DNA from: Holophagaceae bacterium
Lineage (GTDB): Bacteria > Acidobacteriota > Holophagae > Holophagales > Holophagaceae
Direction of reading: 5' to 3'
Assembly (NCBI GenBank): GCA_009783055.1
Contig: WRHW01000014.1
Span: 1 to 39,812 of the forward strand
Length of the DNA stretch: 39,812 nt
Part shown: piece by piece, positions 1 to 9,124 of the stretch
Numbering within the stretch: position 1 is the stretch's first letter
Layout of the letters: each line of letters opens with the position of its first letter
The notes under the pieces: model-generated
Seen by the model: the letters and a program-made list of their open reading frames with translations, nothing else
Database searches by the model: none
Told to the model about the DNA's origin: nothing
Position numbers and translations under genes: made by a program

Positions 1-85
1 CAACCACAATAAATTTGGCAGACTTGGAGGCACGCTAACAGGTTCCTTTCCAGCTTCACCTTCGTCCTGCGGGCAAATCCCGACC

Positions 86-123
86 CTAGTGCAATGCAAC
101 ATTTAAGTGTTACATTGCACTAG
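86..123. repeat. R3 inverted repeat downstream of pilQ
   Basis: A near-perfect inverted repeat with two 19-nt arms that differ at two positions, both tolerated as G-T pairs. The arm begins CTAGTGCAATG. The same arm recurs at 12664-12681 (reverse orientation) and 14130-14150, so it is a dispersed repeat and not only a local hairpin. It lies directly after the pilQ stop codon and could act as a transcript-end hairpin, but no T-run follows. Positions 1-85 hold nothing I can identify. Confidence 0.6.
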
Positions 124-126
124 ACT

Positions 127-2199
127 CTAATATTCCAGAATCTTTGGACTAATCATCACCAGCATTTCAGTGGTTTTGTCATGGCTGGTCTTGTTTCTGA
201 ACATCCATCCGATGCCGGGCAACTTGGAGAGGAATGGAACTCCTGTAGAGCCTGTTTCCAGTGAGTTAGAGAAGACACCCCCCAGAACTGCTGTGCCGCC
301 ATCATGAACAAAGATGGTAGTCTTAAGTTGCTTAGTAAGGATAGTCGGCGTGCCGTTGACCTGGTTACCAAAGTCCGGCTGGCCTTTTTCCAGCTCCACT
401 TCCATGAGGATGTTACCATCATTGGTAATTTGAGGCTTTACTTGGAGTTTCAGCTGTGCTTCCACAAATTGTACGGTAATTGCGCCACCGGCAGCACCTC
501 CCTGATTGCTCTGATATGGAATCCTTGACCCATCGGAGATGTAGGCTTGTTCATTATTTGGTGCAGACAGCTTGGGTTGAGAAACGACCTTGATCTGATT
601 TGTGCTTTCAAGTGCCTGAATTATGGCATTAAAGCTCAAGCGGTTTGTCAGGAAAGATACCCACAGTTCTCCAGATGCACCAACAATATCAGTCGCTCCA
701 GGCTTGCCGGGCGAAAATGCCAAAGCAGAACTGCTATTGCCTGGCCCGCCGTTAATGCTGTTCCAGGAGGGGCCTCCATATGACCCCCAATTACCTACGT
801 TTTCAATCTGTGTGCTGCCTGCATTTGACGTGGGCCAGGAAGTTCCAAACGCCTTTTCCCAACCTTTGTTTGCTTCAACGATCCTCGCTTCGATCTGAAC
901 CTGAGGTACCTTAATGTCCAACTGATCCATCATTCGCTGCATGATATCAATGTACTTGGGCAAGTCGCTCATGATAATCAGGTTGGTGCGGTCGTCTGTA
1001 TAGATTTTGCCCCTGTCTGACTTCACGTTAGCAAGAACCTTTGAGACTTGATCAGCTTTTGCGTAAGACAGCCCTCTGGTCACTGTGACCAATTCACCCG
1101 CCAGAGCCTTGGAACGTTCCATATCTGCGCGGTCATCAGCTTCTTTCTTGAGCTTTTCCACCTTGGCTATGCGAATGACATTATTGGAAACTTCCATAGC
1201 CAGCCCTGCATTCAGTACAACGTTGTCTAAAATTTCATCCCAGGGCATGTCTTTAAAATAATAATTCCAGCCAGGCGAGTTAACGTCAGGATCCATGACA
1301 AGACTCAATGGGCTATTCTGGGCAAGAATTTTAATAATCGTAGCCAAGTCAGCGTTTTGATGATCCAAGGTTATGGGTTCGCCAGTATATTTCCTGGTTT
1401 CTGATTCAGCCGCATACCTTGCCATCTGTTGATTTGGATACCGCGGCGCCACGGTAGTGTTCGGACTCAACACGTTGGCAGTAACAATTGGTGTAACCGG
1501 CATGGAACCCAAACTGGGCAGACCAATATAAGGCGAGCCTATCTGAGGCAACCTGTCAAAATTACTGAAAGAGAGCGCTTCCCATTCGTCGTTATTTATT
1601 GCGGGTGCGGAATCGGCGGCAATTTGAAGTGATGGGAGATTCGGCTCAGGAATGCTGGCAGCCATTATGACGGGGCTGGCAGCCGTATTTGTTGTGTTTG
1701 TCAGACGTTGCGTAATCCCATGGTAATCATCCCGCAGACTGGCCTGTGTTTTTCCAGAGCCTTTTGTGAGTGAAATATCAACGCCATGCGGCTCAGATGA
1801 AACAACCGCCTTTGTGCCTGGTACCAGTTCGAGTACAAGCCTTGTAACAGACTTAGGCTCTGGTTGGTTTTGAGCCAGGCGCGCAGCATTGATCAAGGGC
1901 GACTGAGCCAGATTGAGGATTTCTGCCCTTGGGGTATTTCCGCGGTTCACCCCCTTTAGATCTACTACGAGGCGGTTTCCAGACTCTAAAACCTGAATCA
2001 CCGGCTTGCCAGTAAACCCAGGAACATGGAGGCTGACCCTCGCAGAGTCCAGCGATGACTCCAGTTTGGCTGCTACAACAGATGGAAGCCCGTTATTTAT
2101 GAAGTCGGGAGCTGGCGGGGAGCCACACAGAAAACCGTGCTGACCGCTAACAAAGACTATGCTTCCGGCTACTAACCATGAAATTAGGCGAGCATTCAT
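127..2199 (-). CDS. pilQ: Type IV pilus secretin PilQ
   Basis: Outer-membrane secretin that forms the channel through which the type IV pilus leaves the cell. The 690-residue product has an N-terminal hydrophobic export segment (about 5-20), an AMIN peptidoglycan-binding domain (about 52-145), a low-complexity linker, an STN/N0-like domain (about 272-345), an N1 domain (about 375-445) and the C-terminal secretin domain (about 445-690). The secretin domain carries the signature VPFLSKLPGIGWMFRNKT near the end. The length is normal for PilQ. The ATG start is supported by a GAGGAGG ribosome site. It is the last gene of a canonical pilM-N-O-P-Q order, 33 bp after pilP. Assignment is firm from domain order and context. 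Confidence 0.95.
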   Translation of the reverse strand: MNARLISWLVAGSIVFVSGQHGFLCGSPPAPDFINNGLPSVVAAKLESSLDSARVSLHVPGFTGKPVIQVLESGNRLVVDLKGVNRGNTPRAEILNLAQSPLINAARLAQNQPEPKSVTRLVLELVPGTKAVVSSEPHGVDISLTKGSGKTQASLRDDYHGITQRLTNTTNTAASPVIMAASIPEPNLPSLQIAADSAPAINNDEWEALSFSNFDRLPQIGSPYIGLPSLGSMPVTPIVTANVLSPNTTVAPRYPNQQMARYAAESETRKYTGEPITLDHQNADLATIIKILAQNSPLSLVMDPDVNSPGWNYYFKDMPWDEILDNVVLNAGLAMEVSNNVIRIAKVEKLKKEADDRADMERSKALAGELVTVTRGLSYAKADQVSKVLANVKSDRGKIYTDDRTNLIIMSDLPKYIDIMQRMMDQLDIKVPQVQIEARIVEANKGWEKAFGTSWPTSNAGSTQIENVGNWGSYGGPSWNSINGGPGNSSSALAFSPGKPGATDIVGASGELWVSFLTNRLSFNAIIQALESTNQIKVVSQPKLSAPNNEQAYISDGSRIPYQSNQGGAAGGAITVQFVEAQLKLQVKPQITNDGNILMEVELEKGQPDFGNQVNGTPTILTKQLKTTIFVHDGGTAVLGGVFSNSLETGSTGVPFLSKLPGIGWMFRNKTSHDKTTEMLVMISPKILEY

Positions 2200-2232
2200 T
2201 TGCTTCCCTCCTCGCGTTGAAAAAAAACCTCG

Positions 2233-2664
2233 TTACAGGCTCTCATTCTTAAAAACCTTTGTTACTGGCCTTCTTCCTGCCTGGCTCCCTAAAATTGGAT
2301 CCCATTGGCTGAATACGACCGATGTTTCTGTGATAGATGTGATTTCACCATCCAGGAACCTGTGGCCCACCGGAAGTTGCTTTGCATTTTGCTCATTATC
2401 CAGGACTATTACATACGCCTTTCTGTCGCGAACTAATCTGCCAACAATCGTAACTTCATCAATTAACATCTCGCCTTTGTTTTGGTTCGTTCTGTCGGAG
2501 GCCACAATAAATGGGTCGCGGCGGGAATTGGGCTTGAATTCAATTATCTGGGATTGAATGAGAAAATTTCTGATATCCCCTGGTTCTATAGCACCGCCAG
2601 TCCTCTCCTGCCCGTAGGCGGGCATCAGCATGGCAATTAATGTGACTGGGACTGAATATTTCAT
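2233..2664 (-). CDS. pilP: Type IV pilus inner-membrane/periplasmic protein PilP
   Basis: Links the PilN/PilO inner-membrane complex to the PilQ secretin. The product is about 143 residues, with a hydrophobic N-terminus (about 3-16) and a C-terminal beta-rich domain containing the PilP-like stretch around FKPNSRRDPF and VGRLVRDRKAYVIVLD. I chose the ATG at 2664 because GAGAGGG lies just before it; a TTG five codons upstream at 2679 is the alternative and would overlap pilO. PilP is usually a lipoprotein, but no lipobox cysteine is visible here, so it may be anchored by an uncleaved helix or be periplasmic. The call rests on position between pilO and pilQ as well as sequence. Confidence 0.85.
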   Translation of the reverse strand: MKYSVPVTLIAMLMPAYGQERTGGAIEPGDIRNFLIQSQIIEFKPNSRRDPFIVASDRTNQNKGEMLIDEVTIVGRLVRDRKAYVIVLDNEQNAKQLPVGHRFLDGEITSITETSVVFSQWDPILGSQAGRRPVTKVFKNESL

Positions 2665-2675
2665 GACTTGCCCTC

Positions 2676-3269
2676 TCAACTGTTCGGTGGCGTAGCGGCT
2701 TTGATTAACGCATCGGATTTCGGGTCATAAACATAAACCGACAGGCGAAAATTGATTACCGCAGGGTAGGTGTTTTTGTTAGCACTGTTGGTGTTACGAT
2801 CCATTGTTATATCCGAAATATTGATTATTTTTTCATACCCTGAAACGTACGACAAAAACGCGCCATACTCCATGTACCCGCCAATATATCTGTAAGTTGT
2901 GTCCCATTCGGAGTAGTATTCAGCTTTTATTGGCTTGTCACTATTTTTTTGCTCCTGCATGCGCCCAAGACCGGCGTTACTGGCGAGTCTTTGCACTTGC
3001 TGCAGAACCCTCATCTGCTCACCCTCCAGCGGGAATAGCTTTACCAGCTCAGCAATTCTCTCCTCTTGTTCTTCGACTTCTTTTTTTAGCACTTCATAGC
3101 TGGCTTTTAACTGCCGTCCTTTGGTAACTTCAGTCTCAAGTTTTGCATTTTCTTCGATGAAGTTAGCAAGTTCTTCCCGCTTGCTGCCCATCGCATAATA
3201 AATGGCTCCGACTATAAGACCACCCATCAGAACGCCAACGCCCAATTGTTTACCCATCTCAGAACTCAT
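2676..3269 (-). CDS. pilO: Type IV pilus inner-membrane protein PilO
   Basis: Bitopic inner-membrane protein of the pilus alignment complex that pairs with PilN. The 197-residue product has one transmembrane segment (about 9-27), a charged coiled-coil (about 32-75) and a ferredoxin-like periplasmic domain in the C-terminal half, the usual PilO layout. It lies between pilN (9 bp upstream) and pilP. Only a weak ribosome site precedes the ATG at 3269, and a second in-frame ATG lies four codons later, so the exact start is uncertain. Confidence 0.9.
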   Translation of the reverse strand: MSSEMGKQLGVGVLMGGLIVGAIYYAMGSKREELANFIEENAKLETEVTKGRQLKASYEVLKKEVEEQEERIAELVKLFPLEGEQMRVLQQVQRLASNAGLGRMQEQKNSDKPIKAEYYSEWDTTYRYIGGYMEYGAFLSYVSGYEKIINISDITMDRNTNSANKNTYPAVINFRLSVYVYDPKSDALIKAATPPNS

Positions 3270-3278
3270 ATTTACACC

Positions 3279-3893
3279 CTATGGATTCATCAAATCAAAG
3301 GTTATGCCAAAATCATACCCAGCAACAGTACCCGTCTTTCGCTGCGCCCCGCCATAAACGACATTGGAAAACCACTGGGACTTTGCTCTCAGGTTTTGTT
3401 CAAACTGATAAATAGCATCTTCTGTAGGGGATTCACCCCTAATTTCAATTTTTTGTCCCTTTGAAGTGAGTTTTACGAACCCCACATTGTCTGGAAGGCT
3501 ATTGATAAGCTCTTGCAAAAAGTATACTGGCATCTGCTGTTGTTTCTTTAGCTTGGTCAGTGCCGTTTCCTTTTTCTGTAGAGATTCCTTTTGGGCACGG
3601 AATTGTTCCTCCAGCTTGAAATATGGCTCGAGTTCCCTCTTCTCGGCATTCAGGATTCCGTTGCGTCCCTCTTCTACTTGGAAGTTATTGTTGAGCCACC
3701 AGTAATAAGCTCCGCCAATACTGGCGATAACCAAACACATAAATATGCCGACAATCGGAGTTGGCTTTCGTGTTGATTCACTCATAGGCTTTACCTCATT
3801 TTTGATTGCTTTTGCAGGCTTGTCTTTTATAGCTGACACCTTGGCAGCAGCTGGCTGTGAATGTGGGTCTCTGAGCAGGTTTATCCTAATCAT
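3279..3893 (-). CDS. pilN: Type IV pilus assembly protein PilN
   Basis: Bitopic inner-membrane protein whose cytoplasmic N-terminal peptide docks into PilM. The first residues, MIRINLLRD, match the conserved PilN INLL motif. A lysine-rich stretch (about 15-45) is longer than in classical PilN. A transmembrane helix (about 49-68), a coiled-coil (about 85-120) and a periplasmic domain follow. The start is well defined: the pilM stop and pilN start overlap as ATGA, and a GGAGGTGA ribosome site formed by the last pilM codons lies just upstream, which indicates translational coupling. Confidence 0.93.
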   Translation of the reverse strand: MIRINLLRDPHSQPAAAKVSAIKDKPAKAIKNEVKPMSESTRKPTPIVGIFMCLVIASIGGAYYWWLNNNFQVEEGRNGILNAEKRELEPYFKLEEQFRAQKESLQKKETALTKLKKQQQMPVYFLQELINSLPDNVGFVKLTSKGQKIEIRGESPTEDAIYQFEQNLRAKSQWFSNVVYGGAQRKTGTVAGYDFGITFDLMNP

Positions 3894-4957
3894 CTGTCAC
3901 CTTCCTCCCGCAGTGCCAGCCCTACGGCAACAGAAGCAGCACAACCTATTTCCTCCGAGCCGGATGTGCCTTTGCTACCATCCTCAATCAGATTGAAAGG
4001 ATTTAGCCTCTCAACATTTACCCTAAAGCGCTCTTTTATCACTTCTACCAGGTTGGAAACCTTTGAGCCACCGCCGGCCAGGACAATCTTGTCTACACGA
4101 TCAATTTTGAAATTGGTGCGGAAAAATTCTATATTGCGGGAAAGTTCATCTGCCAATGCCTCAGACACTGCAGCCATCGAAGATTCCACTTCGGCAGGCT
4201 CGCGGTTTTCAGCTGGACGACCCTGCTTAAGGTCTTCCGCCCCTTCACGAGTCACACTCCAGTCATCCATCAATTTACTTGTATATTTGTTTCCACCAAA
4301 AAGGAGGTCTCTCCAAAAAACCGATTTACTGCCAATCATCATACACAGGTTTGTAAAGTTTGCACCTATATTGACGAGGGCAACGACCTCTTCATATCCG
4401 CCCGGGTTCTGGTTGGCCTCAAAGACATTTTGAAGAGCAAAGACATCCAAATCAGCAATAACAGGCTTAACACCTGCCTGGATTACACAACTGCGATACG
4501 AGTCCAGTTTGTCCTTTCGGCAGGCAACCAGCAAGACATCCATATTACCTTCAGCTTTGCGCTCCTCAATAATTACGTAATCGAGTGCATAACTGTCCAG
4601 GCTCTGCCCTGTAGGGAAAAAACTTTCTGCTTCCCATCTAATGGATTCTTCCAGCTCTGAGTGCCCCATTATTTGCAGGGTCACTTTTTTGACTATCACT
4701 TGTTGGCCAGACACAGAGATGGCTACTTCCTTTGTTTTTATCTTCTGGTCGGCTATCACCTGACGAATGGCACTAACTACGGCATTTGTATCCATAATGT
4801 CGCCGTCAACTATTGAATCAGGTGGGATTGGAACTATCCCTAACTTTTGTAGCTGATAACGAGGTCCACCCTTCTTGCCAAGGTATTGTAATTCACAAAC
4901 CTTTACTGCGCTGGACCCTATGTCCAAGCCAACCAAAAGTTTGTTTTTACCAGACAT
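3890..4957 (-). CDS. pilM: Type IV pilus assembly ATPase-like protein PilM
   Basis: Cytoplasmic actin-like (ASKHA fold) protein that binds the PilN N-terminus at the inner face of the pilus machine. The 355-residue product shows the phosphate-binding motif GLDIGSSAVKVCEL near the N-terminus and the adenosine motif LAGGGSKVSNL about 60 residues from the end. I prefer ATG 4957, which matches the usual PilM N-terminus (MSGKNKLLVGLDIG); upstream in-frame GTG codons at 4966 and 4978 would add 3 or 7 residues. It opens the pilMNOPQ operon, 89 bp after the upstream PP2C gene. Confidence 0.93.
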   Translation of the reverse strand: MSGKNKLLVGLDIGSSAVKVCELQYLGKKGGPRYQLQKLGIVPIPPDSIVDGDIMDTNAVVSAIRQVIADQKIKTKEVAISVSGQQVIVKKVTLQIMGHSELEESIRWEAESFFPTGQSLDSYALDYVIIEERKAEGNMDVLLVACRKDKLDSYRSCVIQAGVKPVIADLDVFALQNVFEANQNPGGYEEVVALVNIGANFTNLCMMIGSKSVFWRDLLFGGNKYTSKLMDDWSVTREGAEDLKQGRPAENREPAEVESSMAAVSEALADELSRNIEFFRTNFKIDRVDKIVLAGGGSKVSNLVEVIKERFRVNVERLNPFNLIEDGSKGTSGSEEIGCAASVAVGLALREEGDR

Positions 4958-5046
4958 GAACCCCACTGAGAGCCTCACAAAAAATTGGAGATCACCGCCG
5001 CCCCAGAGGGCAGGGTGCTAAATGTTAATTGTTCTAAGTTGTAATG

Positions 5047-5811
5047 TCAAGAAGGAATATGCTTCACCATAACGACTGAAACATTATCCTCCCCTCCATT
5101 TTCGATGGCTTTGGAGACAAGGCCACGAACAGCATTCTGCAAATTAGATGCCTGATTAAAAATTTTCAGTATTTGTTCGTCCTGAACCATTCCGGTCAAG
5201 CCATCCGAGCAGAGTAAAATTGCCTCAAACTCTGCTATTTCAAACTCATTGACTTCAACATCCAACTCAACACTATTGCCCAATGCCTGGGTAATCACGT
5301 TTCTAAATGGATGCACTCTGGCCTCTTCTATTGTCAAAAATCCGTTTGCTACCTGTTCGGCTACCCAGGAATGATCCCTGGTGATTTGCTTAATCTCATT
5401 ATTTGTTAATTTATATGCTCGACTGTCACCAACGTGGGCCAAGGTTGCCCTATTTCCATTCATTAGGCAGGCAACTACGGTAGAACCCATGGTCTCCCTC
5501 TCAGGGTTTGCAGCAATATCTGCTGTGATTGCCTTGTCTGACAAAATTATCGCCATTTTCAAGCGGTTTCCTTCAATGCTTAAATTGGCATCAAAAAAAT
5601 CAGTGCTGGCTGGCTCAGTTGCTGACGCGGTTTGTTCAATATATCTCGACACTTCATCTACGACTATTTTGCTTGCAACCTCTCCGGCGGCGTGACCCCC
5701 TAATCCGTCTGCGACAACAAACAACCCCAAGCCTTCATCAAAAAAAATGCAGTCCTCGTTGTGTTGCCTCACTGATCCAATATCTGTAAGTCCAGCTACT
5801 TCAAGTGCCAT
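5047..5811 (-). CDS. PP2C-family Ser/Thr protein phosphatase (Stp/PrpC type)
   Basis: Metal-dependent phosphatase that removes phosphate from Ser/Thr residues and usually counteracts a Hanks-type kinase. The roughly 254-residue product has the full bacterial PP2C motif set: a first motif SVRQHNEDC, then VVADGLGGHAAGE, then GSTVVACL, HVGDSRAYKL, LLCSDGLTGM and the terminal GGEDNVSVV. All metal-ligand aspartates appear present. There is no transmembrane helix. ATG 5811 is best placed relative to a GGTGA ribosome site; ATG 5814 and GTG 5820 are possible. It sits between the J-domain gene (13 bp) and pilM. No matching kinase is in the window. Confidence 0.9.
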   Translation of the reverse strand: MALEVAGLTDIGSVRQHNEDCIFFDEGLGLFVVADGLGGHAAGEVASKIVVDEVSRYIEQTASATEPASTDFFDANLSIEGNRLKMAIILSDKAITADIAANPERETMGSTVVACLMNGNRATLAHVGDSRAYKLTNNEIKQITRDHSWVAEQVANGFLTIEEARVHPFRNVITQALGNSVELDVEVNEFEIAEFEAILLCSDGLTGMVQDEQILKIFNQASNLQNAVRGLVSKAIENGGEDNVSVVMVKHIPS

Positions 5812-5824
5812 CATTATCACCGCA

Positions 5825-6487
5825 TCATTTCTTTAAAAAGCCAAACATTTTGCCGATCATGCCTTCAGAGCCGCCTTCTGCACCTGCACCAGGCGAAGCC
5901 GTCTCAGAGGACGGATGCGGCCTGGGGGCAGCAGTCACACCCAGGGACTTTGCCTTTGCGGCCATGCTGGCAGCTCTGGTGGGCATATTGAGAGCGAGGT
6001 AGAGTTCTGCCAGTCTGGCAATTGCCCCCCCGTTATTAGGGTTGATCTTCATAACATCTTCGTATGCCCTCGCCAGGGTTTTAACATCTTTTGTTGTTGC
6101 TTCAATGATTTTTGCATAGACAAGGCGCGCCTCTTCGGCTATCTCTGGATAATTGAAGCAATATTGGCTAAGAGCTAGCGCATTGTCGAATTGTTTTTCT
6201 ATAAATGCTTTTTTTGCATCAGATAGCCAATCGGCAGGCAATTTTTCCTTTGGATGACTTGTTGGTGCGGGATGTTGGCTGGCACTGTCTGTAGCCTGGA
6301 TTTGCGCCGTCCCACTCTTTATGGCTGAATACGCCTCGGAAATCGCCCTGAATTTATCTTCAGCGGCCTGCTTTTCTGCCCCTGAAAATTTATCCGGATG
6401 CCACTTTTTTGCCAGCTGATGGTAAGCGGCCTTGACTTCATCCGCTGAAGCACCTGGTCTTACCTGTAGAACTTCGAAAGGGTTCAT
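5825..6487 (-). CDS. J-domain (DnaJ-like) protein with helical C-terminal region
   Basis: Probable Hsp70 co-chaperone. The N-terminus (about 1-65) is a J domain with the diagnostic HPD tripeptide in KKWHPDKFSG. A helical, TPR-like region follows (about 110-195), with repeats such as NNGGAIARLAELYLALNMPT, then a short tail ending in GKMFGFLKK. The zinc-finger and client-binding domains of true DnaJ are absent, so this is a type III J protein and not DnaJ itself. The ATG at 6487 is chosen because the J domain starts exactly there; the open frame extends 32 codons further upstream with no homology. It is co-directional with the PP2C gene and probably co-transcribed with it. Confidence 0.85.
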   Translation of the reverse strand: MNPFEVLQVRPGASADEVKAAYHQLAKKWHPDKFSGAEKQAAEDKFRAISEAYSAIKSGTAQIQATDSASQHPAPTSHPKEKLPADWLSDAKKAFIEKQFDNALALSQYCFNYPEIAEEARLVYAKIIEATTKDVKTLARAYEDVMKINPNNGGAIARLAELYLALNMPTRAASMAAKAKSLGVTAAPRPHPSSETASPGAGAEGGSEGMIGKMFGFLKK

Positions 6488-6629
6488 CCTGATCCTGCTG
6501 ATCCTGGGACAGCCACAAAAAAAGACAATCCAAATACGAGTACAAAATAATACCCTAGTTTTGGTATTTATGACATCGAACACTATTTATGCCAACTTTA
6601 TTTTTTTTTGACCTGATTTCAAAACCGAG

Positions 6630-7463
6630 CTAGTACATCTGCATCTTCATTGCATTAAGCCGCTCGACCCTTTTTTCGATGGGTGGGTGGGTGCTGAACA
6701 GGGTTGCCCATGAAGAGCCTGACAGTGGGCTGACGATCATCATGTGGGCAGATGAAGGTTCTGCGTCCTGCATTGGGGTCTGTCTGTTGCGGCCAGAGAT
6801 TTTTTCGAGGGCAGAGGCTAAATTATCAGGGCGGCCAGTTGTTTTTGCTGCAAATTCATCAGCCATATATTCCCTACTGCGGCTGATGGCCATTTGAAGT
6901 ATGAGAGCAGCTATTGGAGCCAGAACCATGGCGATAATTACTACCAGCGGGTGGCCTGACCGGCCCCGCCTGCCGCGGGGAACCGCCATTCTCGACAAAA
7001 ACATTATCGCCTGGGACAGCACCGCCGAAAGGCTTCCAATCAATATGTCCCTATTCTTTACATGACCCAGCTCGTGCGCCAGCACCCCTTCAATTTCCGG
7101 CCTGGACAGCACCTTCAGAATTCCATCCGTGACAGCAACTACTGCATGGTCTGGATTTCTGCCAGTAGCAAACGCATTAGGTGTCTGATCTGGCACTACC
7201 GCTACCCTTGGCATCGGTAATCCTGCCCTCTGGGCTAAATTCTCAACAATTGTATAAAGTTCAGGTGCATCCTGCCTGGTAACAATTCTGGCCCTATATC
7301 GCGACAACACCATGCTGTCTGAAAAAAAATAAGCAAAACCGTTGAGCAAAATGCCAACAACCAGAGCGATAATAATCCCCAGCTGACCATTCAGAAGATG
7401 GCCTATCAGGACTAGCAGCCCCGTCATAATGGAAATAAGGAAAAATGTTTTAAAGCTATTCAA
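6630..7463 (-). CDS. htpX: Membrane zinc metalloprotease HtpX
   Basis: Inner-membrane M48 peptidase that degrades misfolded membrane proteins. The 277-residue product has two N-terminal transmembrane helices (about 5-22 and 27-48), the zinc motif HELGH at about 130-134, a further hydrophobic pair (about 143-160 and 172-193), and the third ligand Glu in SRSREYMADE (about 198). The start is a TTG at 7463, supported by an AGGAGG ribosome site five bases upstream; the open frame continues upstream without homology. It follows the SpoIIE-type phosphatase gene after a 71-bp spacer that holds an R4 repeat. Confidence 0.95.
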   Translation of the reverse strand: MNSFKTFFLISIMTGLLVLIGHLLNGQLGIIIALVVGILLNGFAYFFSDSMVLSRYRARIVTRQDAPELYTIVENLAQRAGLPMPRVAVVPDQTPNAFATGRNPDHAVVAVTDGILKVLSRPEIEGVLAHELGHVKNRDILIGSLSAVLSQAIMFLSRMAVPRGRRGRSGHPLVVIIAMVLAPIAALILQMAISRSREYMADEFAAKTTGRPDNLASALEKISGRNRQTPMQDAEPSSAHMMIVSPLSGSSWATLFSTHPPIEKRVERLNAMKMQMY

Positions 7464-7496
7464 TGATTCCTCCTGCGTGGATCTCCTATTGGACGT

Positions 7497-7529
7497 ATTA
7501 TACCAAGTTGCACGCAATCGGGTGCAACC
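7497..7529. repeat. R4 repeat (TATACCAAGTTGC) between phosphatase and htpX
   Basis: Contains the R4 core TATACCAAGTTGC (7499-7511) and a 7-bp hairpin with arms GTTGCAC and GTGCAAC. Related cores are at 19383-19420 (inverted pair), 31493-31505 and 36894-36905. It lies between the htpX start and the stop of the upstream phosphatase. Confidence 0.5.
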
Positions 7530-7534
7530 AGGCA

Positions 7535-9118
7535 TTACCTGCACCGCTTAATAACCAACAGAGTTGCATCATCGCGGAACCCACTGTCTTTAATGTGATA
7601 AAAAGTCGTTACAAATATCTGTTCAAGTATTTCATCGGCAGAAGCATCAAGGTATTTCCTGGCAACATCAACGACCCTACTATCTCCCAGCTCAATGCCC
7701 TGCTCATCTTCAGCTTCAACCAGTCCATCCGTGAATGCCAGCAGTACATCCCCTGGCCCCATGACTTCATGGCCCTCATCAAATTCCACATCCTGCAGCA
7801 GACCAATGACCGGCCCGGTGGCGAATAAGCGGCGCACCGGCCCTCCATCTGCAGGGATGAGCATCGGCGGATTGTGGCCCCCGTTTAAGTATCGAAGGTC
7901 ACCATTGCTGGGGTTAAAACTTGCAACAAACAGCGTGGTATAGCGATTACCTTCCCTCACATCATTCATCCTGGCGTTCAGCCGCCGAGCCAGGTATCCC
8001 CAGTCATTTACCCGTCTGTCGGCCATGGCCCTCAGAAAGGCCGAAAGCTGGGTCATCATCAGGGCTGCGGGGAGACCCTTTCCGCTAATGTCACCAACCA
8101 GCACGTGTAGCCTGTCGCCCTTGTCGGAATCCCTTGCGACCCACAAGTCATACAGGTCACCACCAACCGCCCCATAGGGCAAATTAGCTGCCGAACACTG
8201 CCAGCCTTGTGGTTCAGGAGGTCTCTGAGGCAACAACCTGCGTTGGATATTGCGTGCCAGTTCTAAATCCTTTTCCAGCTTCGTGGAATGTATGCGCGAT
8301 TCCCTCATATTCAGAGAGGTCAGGTGGCTGGACGTGATATTTACCAGAGTTTGCATGAATAATCGGTCTTCCGCATTAAGTTCACCCCTGGCAGGGTTGG
8401 CGAGATAGGCAAAGCCATGGCTATTGTCCTGATCCTTTAGCTCCGCAGTAAAAGAAAGACCCTTGGCCTTTATCAAATCCTGTAAAACATCACCCAGGAT
8501 CAAGTTGGGAATTGCACCCAACCCCCTACCCAAAAGAACCGTACCATTGGGGTCAATTACCAGCAGTTTCTGAATCATAAACTCGCCGGCGAGCGTATTG
8601 GCAAAGTGGTGCAGTATGTCCCTTATGCCCTCCTGCCCCCCCATCCCAAGGTGTCTGGTCATGTCAAACAGAGTGTTGAGACGACTAATCTGGAGGGCCA
8701 GTACTCGGTTCTGCTCTATCCTCTTGGTTTCCAGACGCCGCCACGCCAATAGGGGAGCAGAAATATTAAGGAGCAACTCCAGCGTGGGGCAAGGCTCTGG
8801 CACTTTTACAACCAGATAGCCAAATAGTTCATCCAGGTATCCCCATGGAAGTAGCTCCCATCCATCACCAGGGCTGGCGGGGTCGGACGGAGGTGCTCCG
8901 CGCAGGAATATCCATTCATGCTTATCCCATACCCCTCCCTGAGAGGACTTGGCGATACCCAGGGCAGTGATACCTACCAAATGTATCAATTCTTCTTCAT
9001 TGACCTGCTCAGGAAACGCTTCCAGAAAATCAATCAATGGCAGAAGTTCCCTGGCAGTCTGGGGAGTAGAAAAGCATACTTCCCTGAGCCGTTCAAAGGG
9101 GCTTAATTCCACTTGCAT
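7535..9118 (-). CDS. GAF/SpoIIE-type PP2C phosphatase (RsbU-like)
   Basis: Likely dephosphorylates the neighbouring STAS protein in a partner-switching pathway. The 527-residue product has an unassigned N-terminal region (about 1-135), a GAF-like sensor region (about 140-275), the linker helix LEKDLELARNIQRRLLPQ typical of this family (about 283-300), and a SpoIIE phosphatase domain (about 310-525). The metal-binding motifs are intact: VGGDLYDLW, VGDISGKGLPAALM, AFTDGLVEAED and FRDDATLLV. No transmembrane helix is seen, so the signal is probably cytoplasmic. It starts 6 bp after the RsbW-like gene, which makes a tight STAS-ATPase-phosphatase operon. The ligand of the sensor region is unknown. 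Confidence 0.9.
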   Translation of the reverse strand: MQVELSPFERLREVCFSTPQTARELLPLIDFLEAFPEQVNEEELIHLVGITALGIAKSSQGGVWDKHEWIFLRGAPPSDPASPGDGWELLPWGYLDELFGYLVVKVPEPCPTLELLLNISAPLLAWRRLETKRIEQNRVLALQISRLNTLFDMTRHLGMGGQEGIRDILHHFANTLAGEFMIQKLLVIDPNGTVLLGRGLGAIPNLILGDVLQDLIKAKGLSFTAELKDQDNSHGFAYLANPARGELNAEDRLFMQTLVNITSSHLTSLNMRESRIHSTKLEKDLELARNIQRRLLPQRPPEPQGWQCSAANLPYGAVGGDLYDLWVARDSDKGDRLHVLVGDISGKGLPAALMMTQLSAFLRAMADRRVNDWGYLARRLNARMNDVREGNRYTTLFVASFNPSNGDLRYLNGGHNPPMLIPADGGPVRRLFATGPVIGLLQDVEFDEGHEVMGPGDVLLAFTDGLVEAEDEQGIELGDSRVVDVARKYLDASADEILEQIFVTTFYHIKDSGFRDDATLLVIKRCR

Positions 9119-9124
9119 AAAAGC

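Noticed and set aside
86-123. Rho-independent terminator after pilQ
   Set aside because: The stem is strong but no T-run follows on the minus strand, and the sequence recurs elsewhere as a repeat, so it is listed as a repeat only.
2159-2557. Long plus-strand open frames opposite pilQ, pilP, pilN and pilM
   Set aside because: They mirror well-supported minus-strand genes and show no family features of their own.
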